A stretch of DNA of 48,356 bases from CAZCFB01 sp964511535 (GTDB taxonomy: Bacteria; Myxococcota_A; Polyangia; GCA-2747355; CAZCFB01). The first letter of the stretch is position 1. Every line of letters starts with the position of its first letter. Positions 1 through 6,874 of the stretch are shown here, piece by piece. The notes below the pieces were generated by a model, which worked only from the letters and a program-made list of their open reading frames with translations, was not told where the DNA came from and did no database searches. Made by a program: the position numbers and the translations under genes. The stretch is taken from the NCBI GenBank assembly GCA_964511535.1, contig CAZEFW010000058.1, positions 1-48,356 of the forward strand, in the 5' to 3' direction.

Positions 1-82
1 GCGCCCGCGGCGCAGATGCCGCACACCAGCCAACCAAATCAGCCGCTCCCACCACCGCCTCCCCCTAACCCCCTAACCCCCA

Positions 83-143
83 CCGACGGCGAGGCGGGCA
101 CTGCCTCCCCATTCCCCCATACCCCATTCCGACGGCGAGGCGG
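83..143. repeat. Direct 15-bp repeat pair in the left-edge non-coding stretch
   Basis: The 15-base word CCGACGGCGAGGCGG occurs at 83-97 and 129-143, separated by a C-rich stretch. No gene is supported in 1-248; the long plus-strand reading frames there are antisense shadows of the GTPase gene. Confidence 0.5.
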
Positions 144-145
144 TA

Positions 146-240
146 TCGTGCAACAGGCGGGGGCCCCCAGGAACCGTGGCGCGCAGGCCGCCGCAGGCGG
201 CCGAGCACAGCGAAAGTCCTGGGGTCGCGCTGTTGCACGA
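146..240. repeat. Large nested inverted repeat downstream of the dynamin-like gene
   Basis: TCGTGCAACAG at 146-156 is exactly complementary to CTGTTGCACGA at 230-240. The stem extends outward by four pairs (141-144 with 241-244) past a one-base bulge. Inside are CCCCAGG (165-171) against CCTGGGG (218-224), and an apical perfect 7-bp hairpin, GGCCGCC 186-192 with GGCGGCC 196-202. It begins 9 bases beyond the minus-strand stop at 249, so it could act as a 3' structure or terminator for that gene. A REP-like mobile repeat is the alternative. There is no U-tract. Confidence 0.6.
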
Positions 241-248
241 ACCGCCGG

Positions 249-2045
249 CTATTCCTCCCCTCCTCCTGCTTCCACCTCTTCCCTCGCCGCCGGCTCCTCC
301 TCCTCGACCCACAGCGAAGCCCGCAGCGCCGTCAACTCACCCGCCAACTCGCCGAGCCGCGCCTCCTTCTCCACCAGCTCCTCCTTGATCACCTCGGCGT
401 CGGCCTCGGTCTCGCTCCGCTCGGCCAGGGCCTTGTCCAGCACCTCGCCGATGCCCCGGTGCAGCGCCTCGCCCGCGTCGGTGATGAATCCCTCGAGCCG
501 CTCCTCGAACTGGTCGACGATCTCCTCGAAGCGCGGGGCGATGGTGTCCGCCGCGCGCCGCACCGCCTCGGGCCCTTTCTCGCGCGCCTGCTTCTTGATC
601 TGGGCGCCGATCTTCTCCCGCAGCACCACCGCCAGGATCGGCGCCGCCAGGGTCAGCAGGCCGCCCACGAAGGTGTTGACGAACAGGAAGATGGTGGTGC
701 CCAGGGCCCCCAGGGCGAACACGCCCACGTCGTAACGCAGGGTGTCCACGTCCAGCTCCACCCTGGCGTCCGACGGACCGAACCGGGAGGCCACCGCGTC
801 GAGCACCTCCTCCACGTTCTCGCTCATGACCTGGATGATCTGCTCGGCCAGCTCCTGCAGCAGCAGGGCCACCTTGTCCCCCTCCTCCTCGGCCCACTCC
901 TTGAACTTGTCCTGGATGAAGAAGGTCAGGTACCGCTTGACGTCCGCGGCGTCGGCCTTGTCGATCTCTCCGGGCAGCGCCTCACAGAACGCATCGCGGA
1001 ACTGACGCAGGTCATGGCGCACCGTGGCCTTGACCGCCGCCGTCTCGTTGCGCAGCCGCTGCAGGGTGTCGCGCAGGTTCTGCTGGCTGCCGTTGAGCCG
1101 CGCCTTGACCTCCTCGATGCGCTGGCTCAGCTGCTCCAGGCTCAGGTCCTGGCTCGCCCGCCGGATGCCGAGGCTGCTCTGCAGGTACGACACCGTGCGC
1201 AGCCCGTCGCCCACCGCGTTGTCGATGAGCACCCGGCCGCGCTGCTCGTCCAGGTAGCGCCGCAGGAAGTCCATGAACGGCGGCAGCCCGCTCTCGTCGT
1301 GCTGCCCCGCCAGGTAGCGCCGGGCGCTCAGGGTAAACAGCACCGGGTCCTCCACCAGCTCCGCCAGGTGCTCCTCGGCGAAGGCCCGCGCCTGGGCCAG
1401 CTCCTCCGCGTCCAGCAGGTCCGCCTTGCCGAGCACGAAGATCAGCTTGTCCCGGTTGCGCCGCATCAGCCGCTGGGTGATGAACGCCCGCTCGCTCTGC
1501 TTGAGCACCTGCGTGGAGTCCAGCAGGAAGATCACCGCGTCGGCCCGCGGGATGTAGCTGTAGGTGATCTCCGCCCGGGCCTCGTTGATGTCGTTGACCC
1601 CCGGGGTGTCCACCAGGGTCACCTTGTCCCGCAGCAGCTCGGCCGGGTAGCGCAGCTCCACGAAGCGGATCCCCTCGGAGCGCTCCCCCTCCAATGTGAC
1701 GTAGTCCGCGATGTCCGCCGGGCTCAGCTCCTCGACGCTGCCGTCGCGCTTGATCGCTCGCGCCCGCGGCTCGTCGCCGTGCACGATGTGGTTGATGGTG
1801 GCGGTGGTGGGGGTGATCCCCACCGGCAGCAGCGCCTCGCCGAGCAGCGCGTTGACGAAGGTGGTCTTGCCGTGGTTGAACTCGCCCAGCACCACCAGGT
1901 TGAACCGCTCCTCGGCCAGCTTCGGCAGCCGCACACCCTCGATGTCGCTCTGCAGCGAGCGCATGCCCAGCTCGCCGGCCAGCGTGGCGATGCCGCTCAG
2001 GGTCGACCGCACCTGCTCCTTCTGCTCTCGGTAGCGCTCAAGCAT
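249..2045 (-). CDS. Dynamin-family GTPase, membrane-associated
   Basis: This 598-residue protein belongs to the bacterial dynamin-like group, large GTPases that bind and remodel membranes. The G1 P-loop GEFNHGKTT is at residues 54-62, followed by a G2 threonine in TPTTA, G3 as DTPGVND, and G4 as LGKAD in place of the usual NKxD. A long glutamate-rich helical region follows, then a hydrophobic hairpin around residues 440-475 that probably acts as the membrane paddle, then a charged coiled-coil C-terminus. The start is ATG at 2045 because AGGAGG lies six bases upstream; an in-frame ATG at 2060 precedes that site and was rejected. The start overlaps the stop of the upstream M48 protease gene by 8 bases, so the two are probably translated together. 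The family call is firm; the cellular role is not visible. Confidence 0.85.
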   Translation of the reverse strand: MLERYREQKEQVRSTLSGIATLAGELGMRSLQSDIEGVRLPKLAEERFNLVVLGEFNHGKTTFVNALLGEALLPVGITPTTATINHIVHGDEPRARAIKRDGSVEELSPADIADYVTLEGERSEGIRFVELRYPAELLRDKVTLVDTPGVNDINEARAEITYSYIPRADAVIFLLDSTQVLKQSERAFITQRLMRRNRDKLIFVLGKADLLDAEELAQARAFAEEHLAELVEDPVLFTLSARRYLAGQHDESGLPPFMDFLRRYLDEQRGRVLIDNAVGDGLRTVSYLQSSLGIRRASQDLSLEQLSQRIEEVKARLNGSQQNLRDTLQRLRNETAAVKATVRHDLRQFRDAFCEALPGEIDKADAADVKRYLTFFIQDKFKEWAEEEGDKVALLLQELAEQIIQVMSENVEEVLDAVASRFGPSDARVELDVDTLRYDVGVFALGALGTTIFLFVNTFVGGLLTLAAPILAVVLREKIGAQIKKQAREKGPEAVRRAADTIAPRFEEIVDQFEERLEGFITDAGEALHRGIGEVLDKALAERSETEADAEVIKEELVEKEARLGELAGELTALRASLWVEEEEPAAREEVEAGGGEE

Positions 2046-3042
2046 CACGGTCCTCCTCATTCCCCTGGCCCTGGCCCTGGCCCTGGTCCTGGTCCTCCTC
2101 AGCCCTTTCCCCGTCCCCTTCTTCCTCGGCCTGGTCCTCGTCGCTGGAAAACACCGAAACGATGTTCTTCACCCGGCTGTCGCACCAGCTCAGGCTCCTG
2201 CCCTCGCCCTCGGCCGGGTCCCGCCCGGTGATCTTGTAGTAGTAGTGGGTCCTGGCGAAAAGTCGCAGCGCCGCGATGCGCTTGGGCAGGTAGGGGTGGC
2301 TGTGGAACAGCTCCATCAGCCGCCCCGCGTCCTCCTGGCTCTCGTCCAGCTGCTTGAGGTACTCCTCCATGTCCAGGCTCTCGGCCAGTCTCGCCGAGCC
2401 CAGGGCCAGCCGCGCCAGCGCCGAGGACGCCGCGGTCAGGTCTCCGCAGCAGATGAGCCCGGCGCGATCGCAGGTGATCTCCGCCCGCCGGGTCCAGGAC
2501 TGCAGGGCCATCACCGCCGGCGTGACGATCCAGCGCACGAACAGGTTGGCCGAGTACATCAGGTAGTACAGCGCGGTCATGTAGACCACGTGGTTGTTCT
2601 GGATGTGCCCGCACTCGTGGCCGATGACGAACCGCAGCTCCTCGTCGCTCAGGTGGTCCACCAGCACCCCGTTGAGCGCGATGAAGCTGTCCTCGTTGGT
2701 GCCGAAGGTGGACGCGTTGAGCGCGCCCACGTTGGGCACCACGTACACGTCCGGCGCCGGGATGTGCAGCCGCTCGGCGCACTCCGCGGTGATCTGGTGC
2801 AGCTCGGGGAACTGCCGGTCGCTCACCTTCACCGCGGTGCCGAGGATCTCGCTCTGGGTCAGCCGCTTCCACAGCCGCACCGTCGCCTCCACCGCCAGGG
2901 TCACCGGGGTCACGTGGGCCAGCGCCCTGAGCACCTTCTGATCCCCCGGGTAGGCGTACGCCGCCCCGCTGCGTGCCATGGCCGCGTCCAGGCCCTTTCG
3001 CGCCCGGATGTACTTCTGAAAGTCGAAGCTTATCTCTCTCAT
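2038..3042 (-). CDS. M48-family zinc metalloprotease (HtpX/Ste24-like)
   Basis: A 334-residue protein with the zinc-protease signature HECGH (H142, E143, H146). The distal metal-ligand region is EITCDRAG, which fits peptidase family M48. Hydrophobic segments follow the active-site helix (ALYYLMYSANLF and IVTPAVMAL), so membrane association is likely. The last ~35 residues are highly acidic and include a QGQGQG run encoded by a tandem CCCTGG hexamer near 2060-2090, which is a low-complexity tail and a slippage-prone site. The start at 3042 has a GGGAGGGAGA ribosome site; the longer reading frame to 3129 was rejected. It is first in a two-gene unit with the dynamin-like GTPase, which suggests a joint role in membrane-protein quality control or envelope stress. 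That role is inferred from adjacency only. Confidence 0.85.
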   Translation of the reverse strand: MREISFDFQKYIRARKGLDAAMARSGAAYAYPGDQKVLRALAHVTPVTLAVEATVRLWKRLTQSEILGTAVKVSDRQFPELHQITAECAERLHIPAPDVYVVPNVGALNASTFGTNEDSFIALNGVLVDHLSDEELRFVIGHECGHIQNNHVVYMTALYYLMYSANLFVRWIVTPAVMALQSWTRRAEITCDRAGLICCGDLTAASSALARLALGSARLAESLDMEEYLKQLDESQEDAGRLMELFHSHPYLPKRIAALRLFARTHYYYKITGRDPAEGEGRSLSWCDSRVKNIVSVFSSDEDQAEEEGDGERAEEDQDQGQGQGQGNEEDRDA

Positions 3043-3140
3043 CGGGTCTCTCCCTCCCGAGGTCGCACTTGTAACAGGTCCTACGCTTGAGGTAGACGAT
3101 ACTTTGCCCCAGGTCACAAGTCGACTCATAGGAGGGCCGG

Positions 3141-4595
3141 ATGCGCGTCATCCTCGCCGGGTACAACGTGGACATCGAGGTGCTCAATCAGGCGCGGGAG
3201 CTGGGGGTGGACCCCGACACCCTGAGCCCCGAGACCCTCAGCGCGGCCTACGCCCGCATCAGCCGCTCGCCCAGGCCGGTCAACGAGCTGCGCGCCGAGG
3301 CCCTGGCCGAGGTGGCCCGCGCCCGGGCCAGCAACGAGCAGATCATCTTCAAGTACGGCCACGGATCAGTGGCGGAGCACGCGGCGTTCAACTTCGACGT
3401 GCTCGGGCTGTCCCGCCTGGCCATCGAGGCGCTGGAGCAGTTCCGGCTCTGCTCCTACACCGAGAAGTCCCAGCGCTACATCCGCCTGGACCAGGACGCC
3501 GTCATCCCCGAGGAGGTGCGCGAGGCTGGCCTGGGCGATGCGCTTTCGGACCTGGCGCGCCTGCAGTTCGAGGTCTACTCCGAGCTGTACGACGGGCTGA
3601 TGACGCACCTGACGGAGCGCTACCCGAAGAAGGCCAAAAAGAAGCGCGGCAGGGCGCTGCTGGAGGGGCAGGCCAAGGAGGACGCGCGCTACGTCACGTC
3701 CCTGGCCATGGCCGGGCAGCTCGGCCTGACCGCCAACGCGCGCAACCTGGAGCATATCTGCCGCCGCCTCGGCGCCCACCCGCTGGCCGAGGTGCGCCGC
3801 CTGGCCGCAGCCCTGCGCCAGGAGGGAGAGCGCGTGGCGCCGTCGCTGATGATCTTCTCCGGGCCGTCGGAGGGGGAGCTGGCCGCCGCCCGGGCCGTGG
3901 CCGCCCTGTCGGCCAGCCTGGGCGCCGCGCCGGAGCCAGCCAGCGAGCCGGTGGAGCTGCTCTCCTGTACCGATCGTGGCGATGCCCTGGTGGCCGCCGG
4001 GCTGCTGGCCACCCACTCGCCCGAGGCCATGGACCTGTGGCAGCGGCGGGTGGACGCCATGGAGCCGGCGGCGCTGTGTGACCTGTTCCGCCGCGCCCTG
4101 GGGCCGATGTCCATGCACGATCGTCCGCCGCGCGCCCTGGAGCTGGTGCAGATGCGGTTCGCCCTGACCATGTCCGCCGCCTGCTTCGGGCAGCTCAAGC
4201 GCCACCGCATCGCCACCGTTATCCCCCAGCCCTACGCGCCGGAGCTCGGCGTCACCGTGCCTCCGCTGGTGCTGGACGCCGGGCTCACCGGCCCGTTCGA
4301 GCGGGTGGTGAAGGCCAGCGAGGCGCTGTATCGCGAGCTGCTGGAACGATGCCCCGCCGCGGCGCCCTACGCGCTGACCCAGGCCCATCGCCGCAGGGTG
4401 ATCTTCTCCTGCAACGCGCGAGAGATGTACCACGTGGCGCGCCTGCGCCAGGACGGCCACGCCCAGTGGGACATCCGCGAGCTGGCCCACCAGATGGTGG
4501 CCGCCGCGCGCGAGGCGATCCCGTTGACCCTGATGCTGGCCTGCGGCAAGGACCGGTTTGATGAGGTGAGGGCTGAGGCGCTCCTCGAGGAGTAG
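3141..4595 (+). CDS. Tandem-duplicated ThyX-fold protein (double FAD-dependent thymidylate synthase-like)
   Basis: 484 residues, about twice a ThyX monomer (~220-250). Both halves resemble ThyX. The first half has HGSVAEHAAF, SRLAIEALEQ and, at 101-113, a segment keeping only the distal part of the ThyX signature (S105, S110, R112, Y113), with LC where RHR would be. It also has a degenerate NAR/H block. The second half has an intact RHR (354-356) followed by IATVIPQPY, which lacks the serines, then N425-A-R427, H, LR and AQWDIR, a well-preserved nucleotide-binding end. The two halves therefore carry complementary parts of the motif. Whether it methylates dUMP cannot be said. The ATG follows AGGAGGG. 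It is transcribed divergently from the M48 gene and ends in a strong hairpin shared with the response regulator. Confidence 0.8.
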   Translation: MRVILAGYNVDIEVLNQARELGVDPDTLSPETLSAAYARISRSPRPVNELRAEALAEVARARASNEQIIFKYGHGSVAEHAAFNFDVLGLSRLAIEALEQFRLCSYTEKSQRYIRLDQDAVIPEEVREAGLGDALSDLARLQFEVYSELYDGLMTHLTERYPKKAKKKRGRALLEGQAKEDARYVTSLAMAGQLGLTANARNLEHICRRLGAHPLAEVRRLAAALRQEGERVAPSLMIFSGPSEGELAAARAVAALSASLGAAPEPASEPVELLSCTDRGDALVAAGLLATHSPEAMDLWQRRVDAMEPAALCDLFRRALGPMSMHDRPPRALELVQMRFALTMSAACFGQLKRHRIATVIPQPYAPELGVTVPPLVLDAGLTGPFERVVKASEALYRELLERCPAAAPYALTQAHRRRVIFSCNAREMYHVARLRQDGHAQWDIRELAHQMVAAAREAIPLTLMLACGKDRFDEVRAEALLEE

Positions 4596-4652
4596 GAGCC
4601 TGGCGAAGTGTTGATCTATGCGCGGCAGGCTCCTGGGAGTGGGGCTCGCCCC
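4594..4652. terminator. Bidirectional terminator-like hairpins
   Basis: AGGAGCCTG (4594-4602) pairs perfectly with CAGGCTCCT (4626-4634). A second hairpin, GGGGC/GCCCC with a two-base loop, follows at 4641-4652. It separates the convergent ThyX-like and response-regulator genes. No clear U-tract is visible. Confidence 0.6.
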
Positions 4653-4663
4653 TTCCCGGGGGG

Positions 4664-5062
4664 CTACTCGGCGGCGGCCTTCCGCTTCTCCAGCACCTCC
4701 TGGATCATCTTCTCCAGGTGCTTGAAGTCGAACGGCTTGTCGATGAAGGCGTCGGCGCCATAAAGCGGCGAGGTCATCTCGTTGATCTTCTCGCCGATGG
4801 CGGTGAGGACCACGATGCCGATGTCCTGGAACCGGGCGTCGTGGCGCATCTCCTTGGCCACCTCCCAGCCGTTTTTGCCCGGCATCATCACGTCCAGGAC
4901 CACCAGGTCGGGGTGGTGCTCCCGGATCATGTCCATGGTCTGGATTCCGTCTGCCGCCTCCAGCACCGTGTAGCCCTTGGCGCCCAGACGCATGGTGAGC
5001 AGTGAGCGGATCTCGGGCGCGTCATCCGCGACGAGCACAACAGGTGAGCTCTTTTCTTCCAT
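4664..5062 (-). CDS. Single-domain response regulator (CheY-like receiver)
   Basis: 132 residues forming one complete receiver domain and no output domain. The acidic pair is D13-D14, the phospho-acceptor is D57 in VVLDVMMPG, the switch threonine is T87, and the conserved lysine is K109 in DKPF. The C-terminus is a short charged helix. Such stand-alone receivers act through protein-protein contact or in phosphorelays. No histidine kinase is encoded nearby, so the partner is elsewhere. The ATG at 5062 is the natural start. The gene is divergent from the EF-hand-like lipoprotein, with a 186-base region between them. Confidence 0.9.
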   Translation of the reverse strand: MEEKSSPVVLVADDAPEIRSLLTMRLGAKGYTVLEAADGIQTMDMIREHHPDLVVLDVMMPGKNGWEVAKEMRHDARFQDIGIVVLTAIGEKINEMTSPLYGADAFIDKPFDFKHLEKMIQEVLEKRKAAAE

Positions 5063-5157
5063 CAGTTTCGACTCCGTTATCGGTCAACCCAGGCTATGGC
5101 TGCCATGCGACCTGTGTCAAGGCAACGGCGCATGTGGGCTGCGTCACGGCGCCGAAG

Positions 5158-5185
5158 TTGAAGGATGAATTAAAACAGTTATCCT
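5158..5185 (+). promoter_or_regulatory. Predicted sigma-70-type promoter
   Basis: TTGAAG at 5158-5163 and TATCCT at 5180-5185 are separated by 16 bases in an AT-rich patch, about 60 bases upstream of the lipoprotein start at 5249. Prediction by eye. Confidence 0.4.
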
Positions 5186-5248
5186 TACGTTCTAGATCCC
5201 GCGCAGATAAGGCTGACAGAACAAATAACTATTACTGTGAGGTTTGTA

Positions 5249-6214
5249 ATGAAAGCAAAAATCCTGACCGTGGCCGCTCTCTCCCTCTTCCTGATGGTCC
5301 CCGCTTGTGACGAGGACACCACCGGCGTCGGGGGAGACGCGAGAGTCGGTGACGGTGGCGGCGGCGGCGGCGATGGCGGTGGGGCAGGTAACTACCGCGA
5401 CTTCGTGGCCAACAAGTATTTCCTGCCCGTGACCGACGCGGACGCCAAGAAGTACGGCTACGACATCGACAACTCCGGTACGGTGGACAACGCCCTGGGC
5501 GCCGTGCTCATGGCGCTGACCGCCGCTGCTCCTGGCATGTCCCTGCAGAAGGACATGGACCAGAACACCTACAACGGCAACGTGATCACGCTGTTCCGCC
5601 TGTTCGCCAGCGACTTCACCAACGACACCGGGGCCAAGGTGCAGACCTGGGCCGGCAAGGAGCTGCTCTGCTGCGCCCAGAAGCCGTGCACCGAGGCCTC
5701 GGCCAAGACCAACTGCTTCGGCGGCACCAACGAGCTGGAGCCCGAGGCCAACTCTCCGGCCGGCTCCACCCTGACCGGCGCGCTGTCAGCTGGCGCTGGC
5801 ACATTCGGCCCGGGCACCGTGGAGGTGCAGCTGCCCATCGGCCACTGGTCGGCGCGGGTCAAGCTGCTGGCGGCCAAGGTCGAGGGCAAGGTCAACGCCA
5901 ACGGTATCGTCGAGGGCAAGCTGATGGGCGCCATCTCCCAGAACGACCTGCAGAACCAGGTGATGCCCCAGGTGGCCAAGGTGCTCGAGGGCGAGATGAA
6001 GGACGTCACCACCACCCCGGCCAACAAGGCGGCCATCGCCAAGGCGTTCGACACCAACAGCGACGGCAAGATCACCGCGGACGAGGTGATGGCGAACGCC
6101 GCGGTCAAGGCGATCATCGCCGGTGACGTGGACGCCGACGGCGACGGCAAAGCCGAAGAGCTGAGCGCCGGCGTGGGCTTCACCGCGACCACCTGTAAGA
6201 TCAAGACTCCGTAG
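5249..6214 (+). CDS. Lipoprotein with EF-hand-like calcium loops
   Basis: 321 residues. A lipoprotein signal peptide ends in VPAC, giving C20 as the probable lipid anchor, followed by a Gly/Asp-rich linker (GDGGGGGGDGGG). The C-terminal third contains Asp-rich loops of EF-hand or dockerin type, DTNSDGKITADE followed by DVDADGDGKAEE. A further loop, DIDNSGTVDN, lies near residue 73. These suggest calcium-dependent folding or binding at the cell surface. The ATG at 5249 follows GTGAGG; the upstream in-frame start at 5237 was rejected. No enzymatic family is recognised. Four cysteines cluster at CCAQKPC and NC in the middle. Confidence 0.75.
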   Translation: MKAKILTVAALSLFLMVPACDEDTTGVGGDARVGDGGGGGGDGGGAGNYRDFVANKYFLPVTDADAKKYGYDIDNSGTVDNALGAVLMALTAAAPGMSLQKDMDQNTYNGNVITLFRLFASDFTNDTGAKVQTWAGKELLCCAQKPCTEASAKTNCFGGTNELEPEANSPAGSTLTGALSAGAGTFGPGTVEVQLPIGHWSARVKLLAAKVEGKVNANGIVEGKLMGAISQNDLQNQVMPQVAKVLEGEMKDVTTTPANKAAIAKAFDTNSDGKITADEVMANAAVKAIIAGDVDADGDGKAEELSAGVGFTATTCKIKTP

Positions 6215-6250
6215 GGCTCGCTAACGCCAGGGCTCGCTAACGCTCGCCAG

Positions 6251-6325
6251 ACTTGAGACTTGAGGCTGTGAGGCTTGAGGGGAAATTGGCCGGACTATTT
6301 AGTCTCAAGCCCCAAGCCCCAAGCC
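6251..6325. repeat. Heptamer inverted array (CTTGAGG type)
   Basis: The left arm (6251-6282) repeats words of the form CTTGAGG. The right arm (6302-6325) repeats CCCAAGC. The arms are complementary apart from some wobble and mismatch and flank a ~20-base loop. It lies between the convergent lipoprotein and the tail-anchored protein gene, so it can form a long 3' hairpin for either. Confidence 0.65.
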
Positions 6326-6339
6326 TTCTCAGCCGTTTT

Positions 6340-6789
6340 CTAAGAACCTGAAAACAAACAAGTAAGCCCCTGACTAACCACCATCGCGCCCAGCACGGCG
6401 GCACCGATGATGACCCAGAGCCTCGTGGTGGGCGACATGCCCTCGCTCTCGTCCGGCGCCATGCCGGCGGTGGATACGGGCATCGACTGCATGAAGGCCG
6501 CGGTGCGCTCCACCTGGGTGGTGATCAGCTCCCGATCCGCCTCGGTGACCGGGCGGCCCAGCTGCGGGTCGTAGACCTGAAAGCCATGTCGCGTGGCCGA
6601 AGAGAACGCGGCCTTGACCAGCAGCCGCGCCGCCGCCGGATCCTCCACGTCCGCGCCAAGATCCACCCCCATGACCTGCCCCTCCGCCTCGAAACTCGAC
6701 ACCTCGAGGTCCGGGCAGTCCGCCCGCACCTGCGCCTCCACCTCGTCCGCCACGGGCGCTGCCGACCTGAGGAACAGTTCGTATCTCAT
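6340..6789 (-). CDS. Small tail-anchored protein of unknown function
   Basis: 149 residues from the ATG at 6789. There is no signal peptide and one C-terminal hydrophobic helix (TRLWVIIGAAVLGAMVV) followed by a short polar tail, so a tail-anchored membrane topology is likely with the bulk in the cytoplasm. The N-terminal ~100 residues look like a small alpha/beta domain; no family is recognised. An in-frame ATG at 6822 would add 11 residues but lies next to the heptamer array; neither start has a strong ribosome site. It is the last gene of the minus-strand Tad/FHA run, separated from the FHA gene by a hairpin and repeat. Confidence 0.6.
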   Translation of the reverse strand: MRYELFLRSAAPVADEVEAQVRADCPDLEVSSFEAEGQVMGVDLGADVEDPAAARLLVKAAFSSATRHGFQVYDPQLGRPVTEADRELITTQVERTAAFMQSMPVSTAGMAPDESEGMSPTTRLWVIIGAAVLGAMVVSQGLTCLFSGS

Positions 6790-6833
6790 CCTGGAAACCG
6801 GCCTGCCCGACAGCAGGGCCATTTACCCTCGAG

Positions 6834-6873
6834 CCTGAAGCCCGAAGCCTGAAGCCGGGCGCCGAAGGCGCCC
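6834..6873. repeat. Heptamer array (GCCTGAA) with adjoining perfect hairpin
   Basis: Three GCCTGAA-type units lie at 6834-6857, next to a perfect 7-bp hairpin, GGGCGCC/GGCGCCC (6857-6863 and 6867-6873, loop GAA). The hairpin begins two bases past the FHA gene stop on the minus strand and may end or attenuate its transcript. Confidence 0.6.
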
Positions 6874-6874
6874 A

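Noticed and set aside
459..2231. Long plus-strand reading frame of 590 codons
   Set aside because: Antisense to the dynamin-like GTPase and M48 genes; composition (Leu/Gln/Val/His-rich) is that of a shadow frame in GC-rich DNA.
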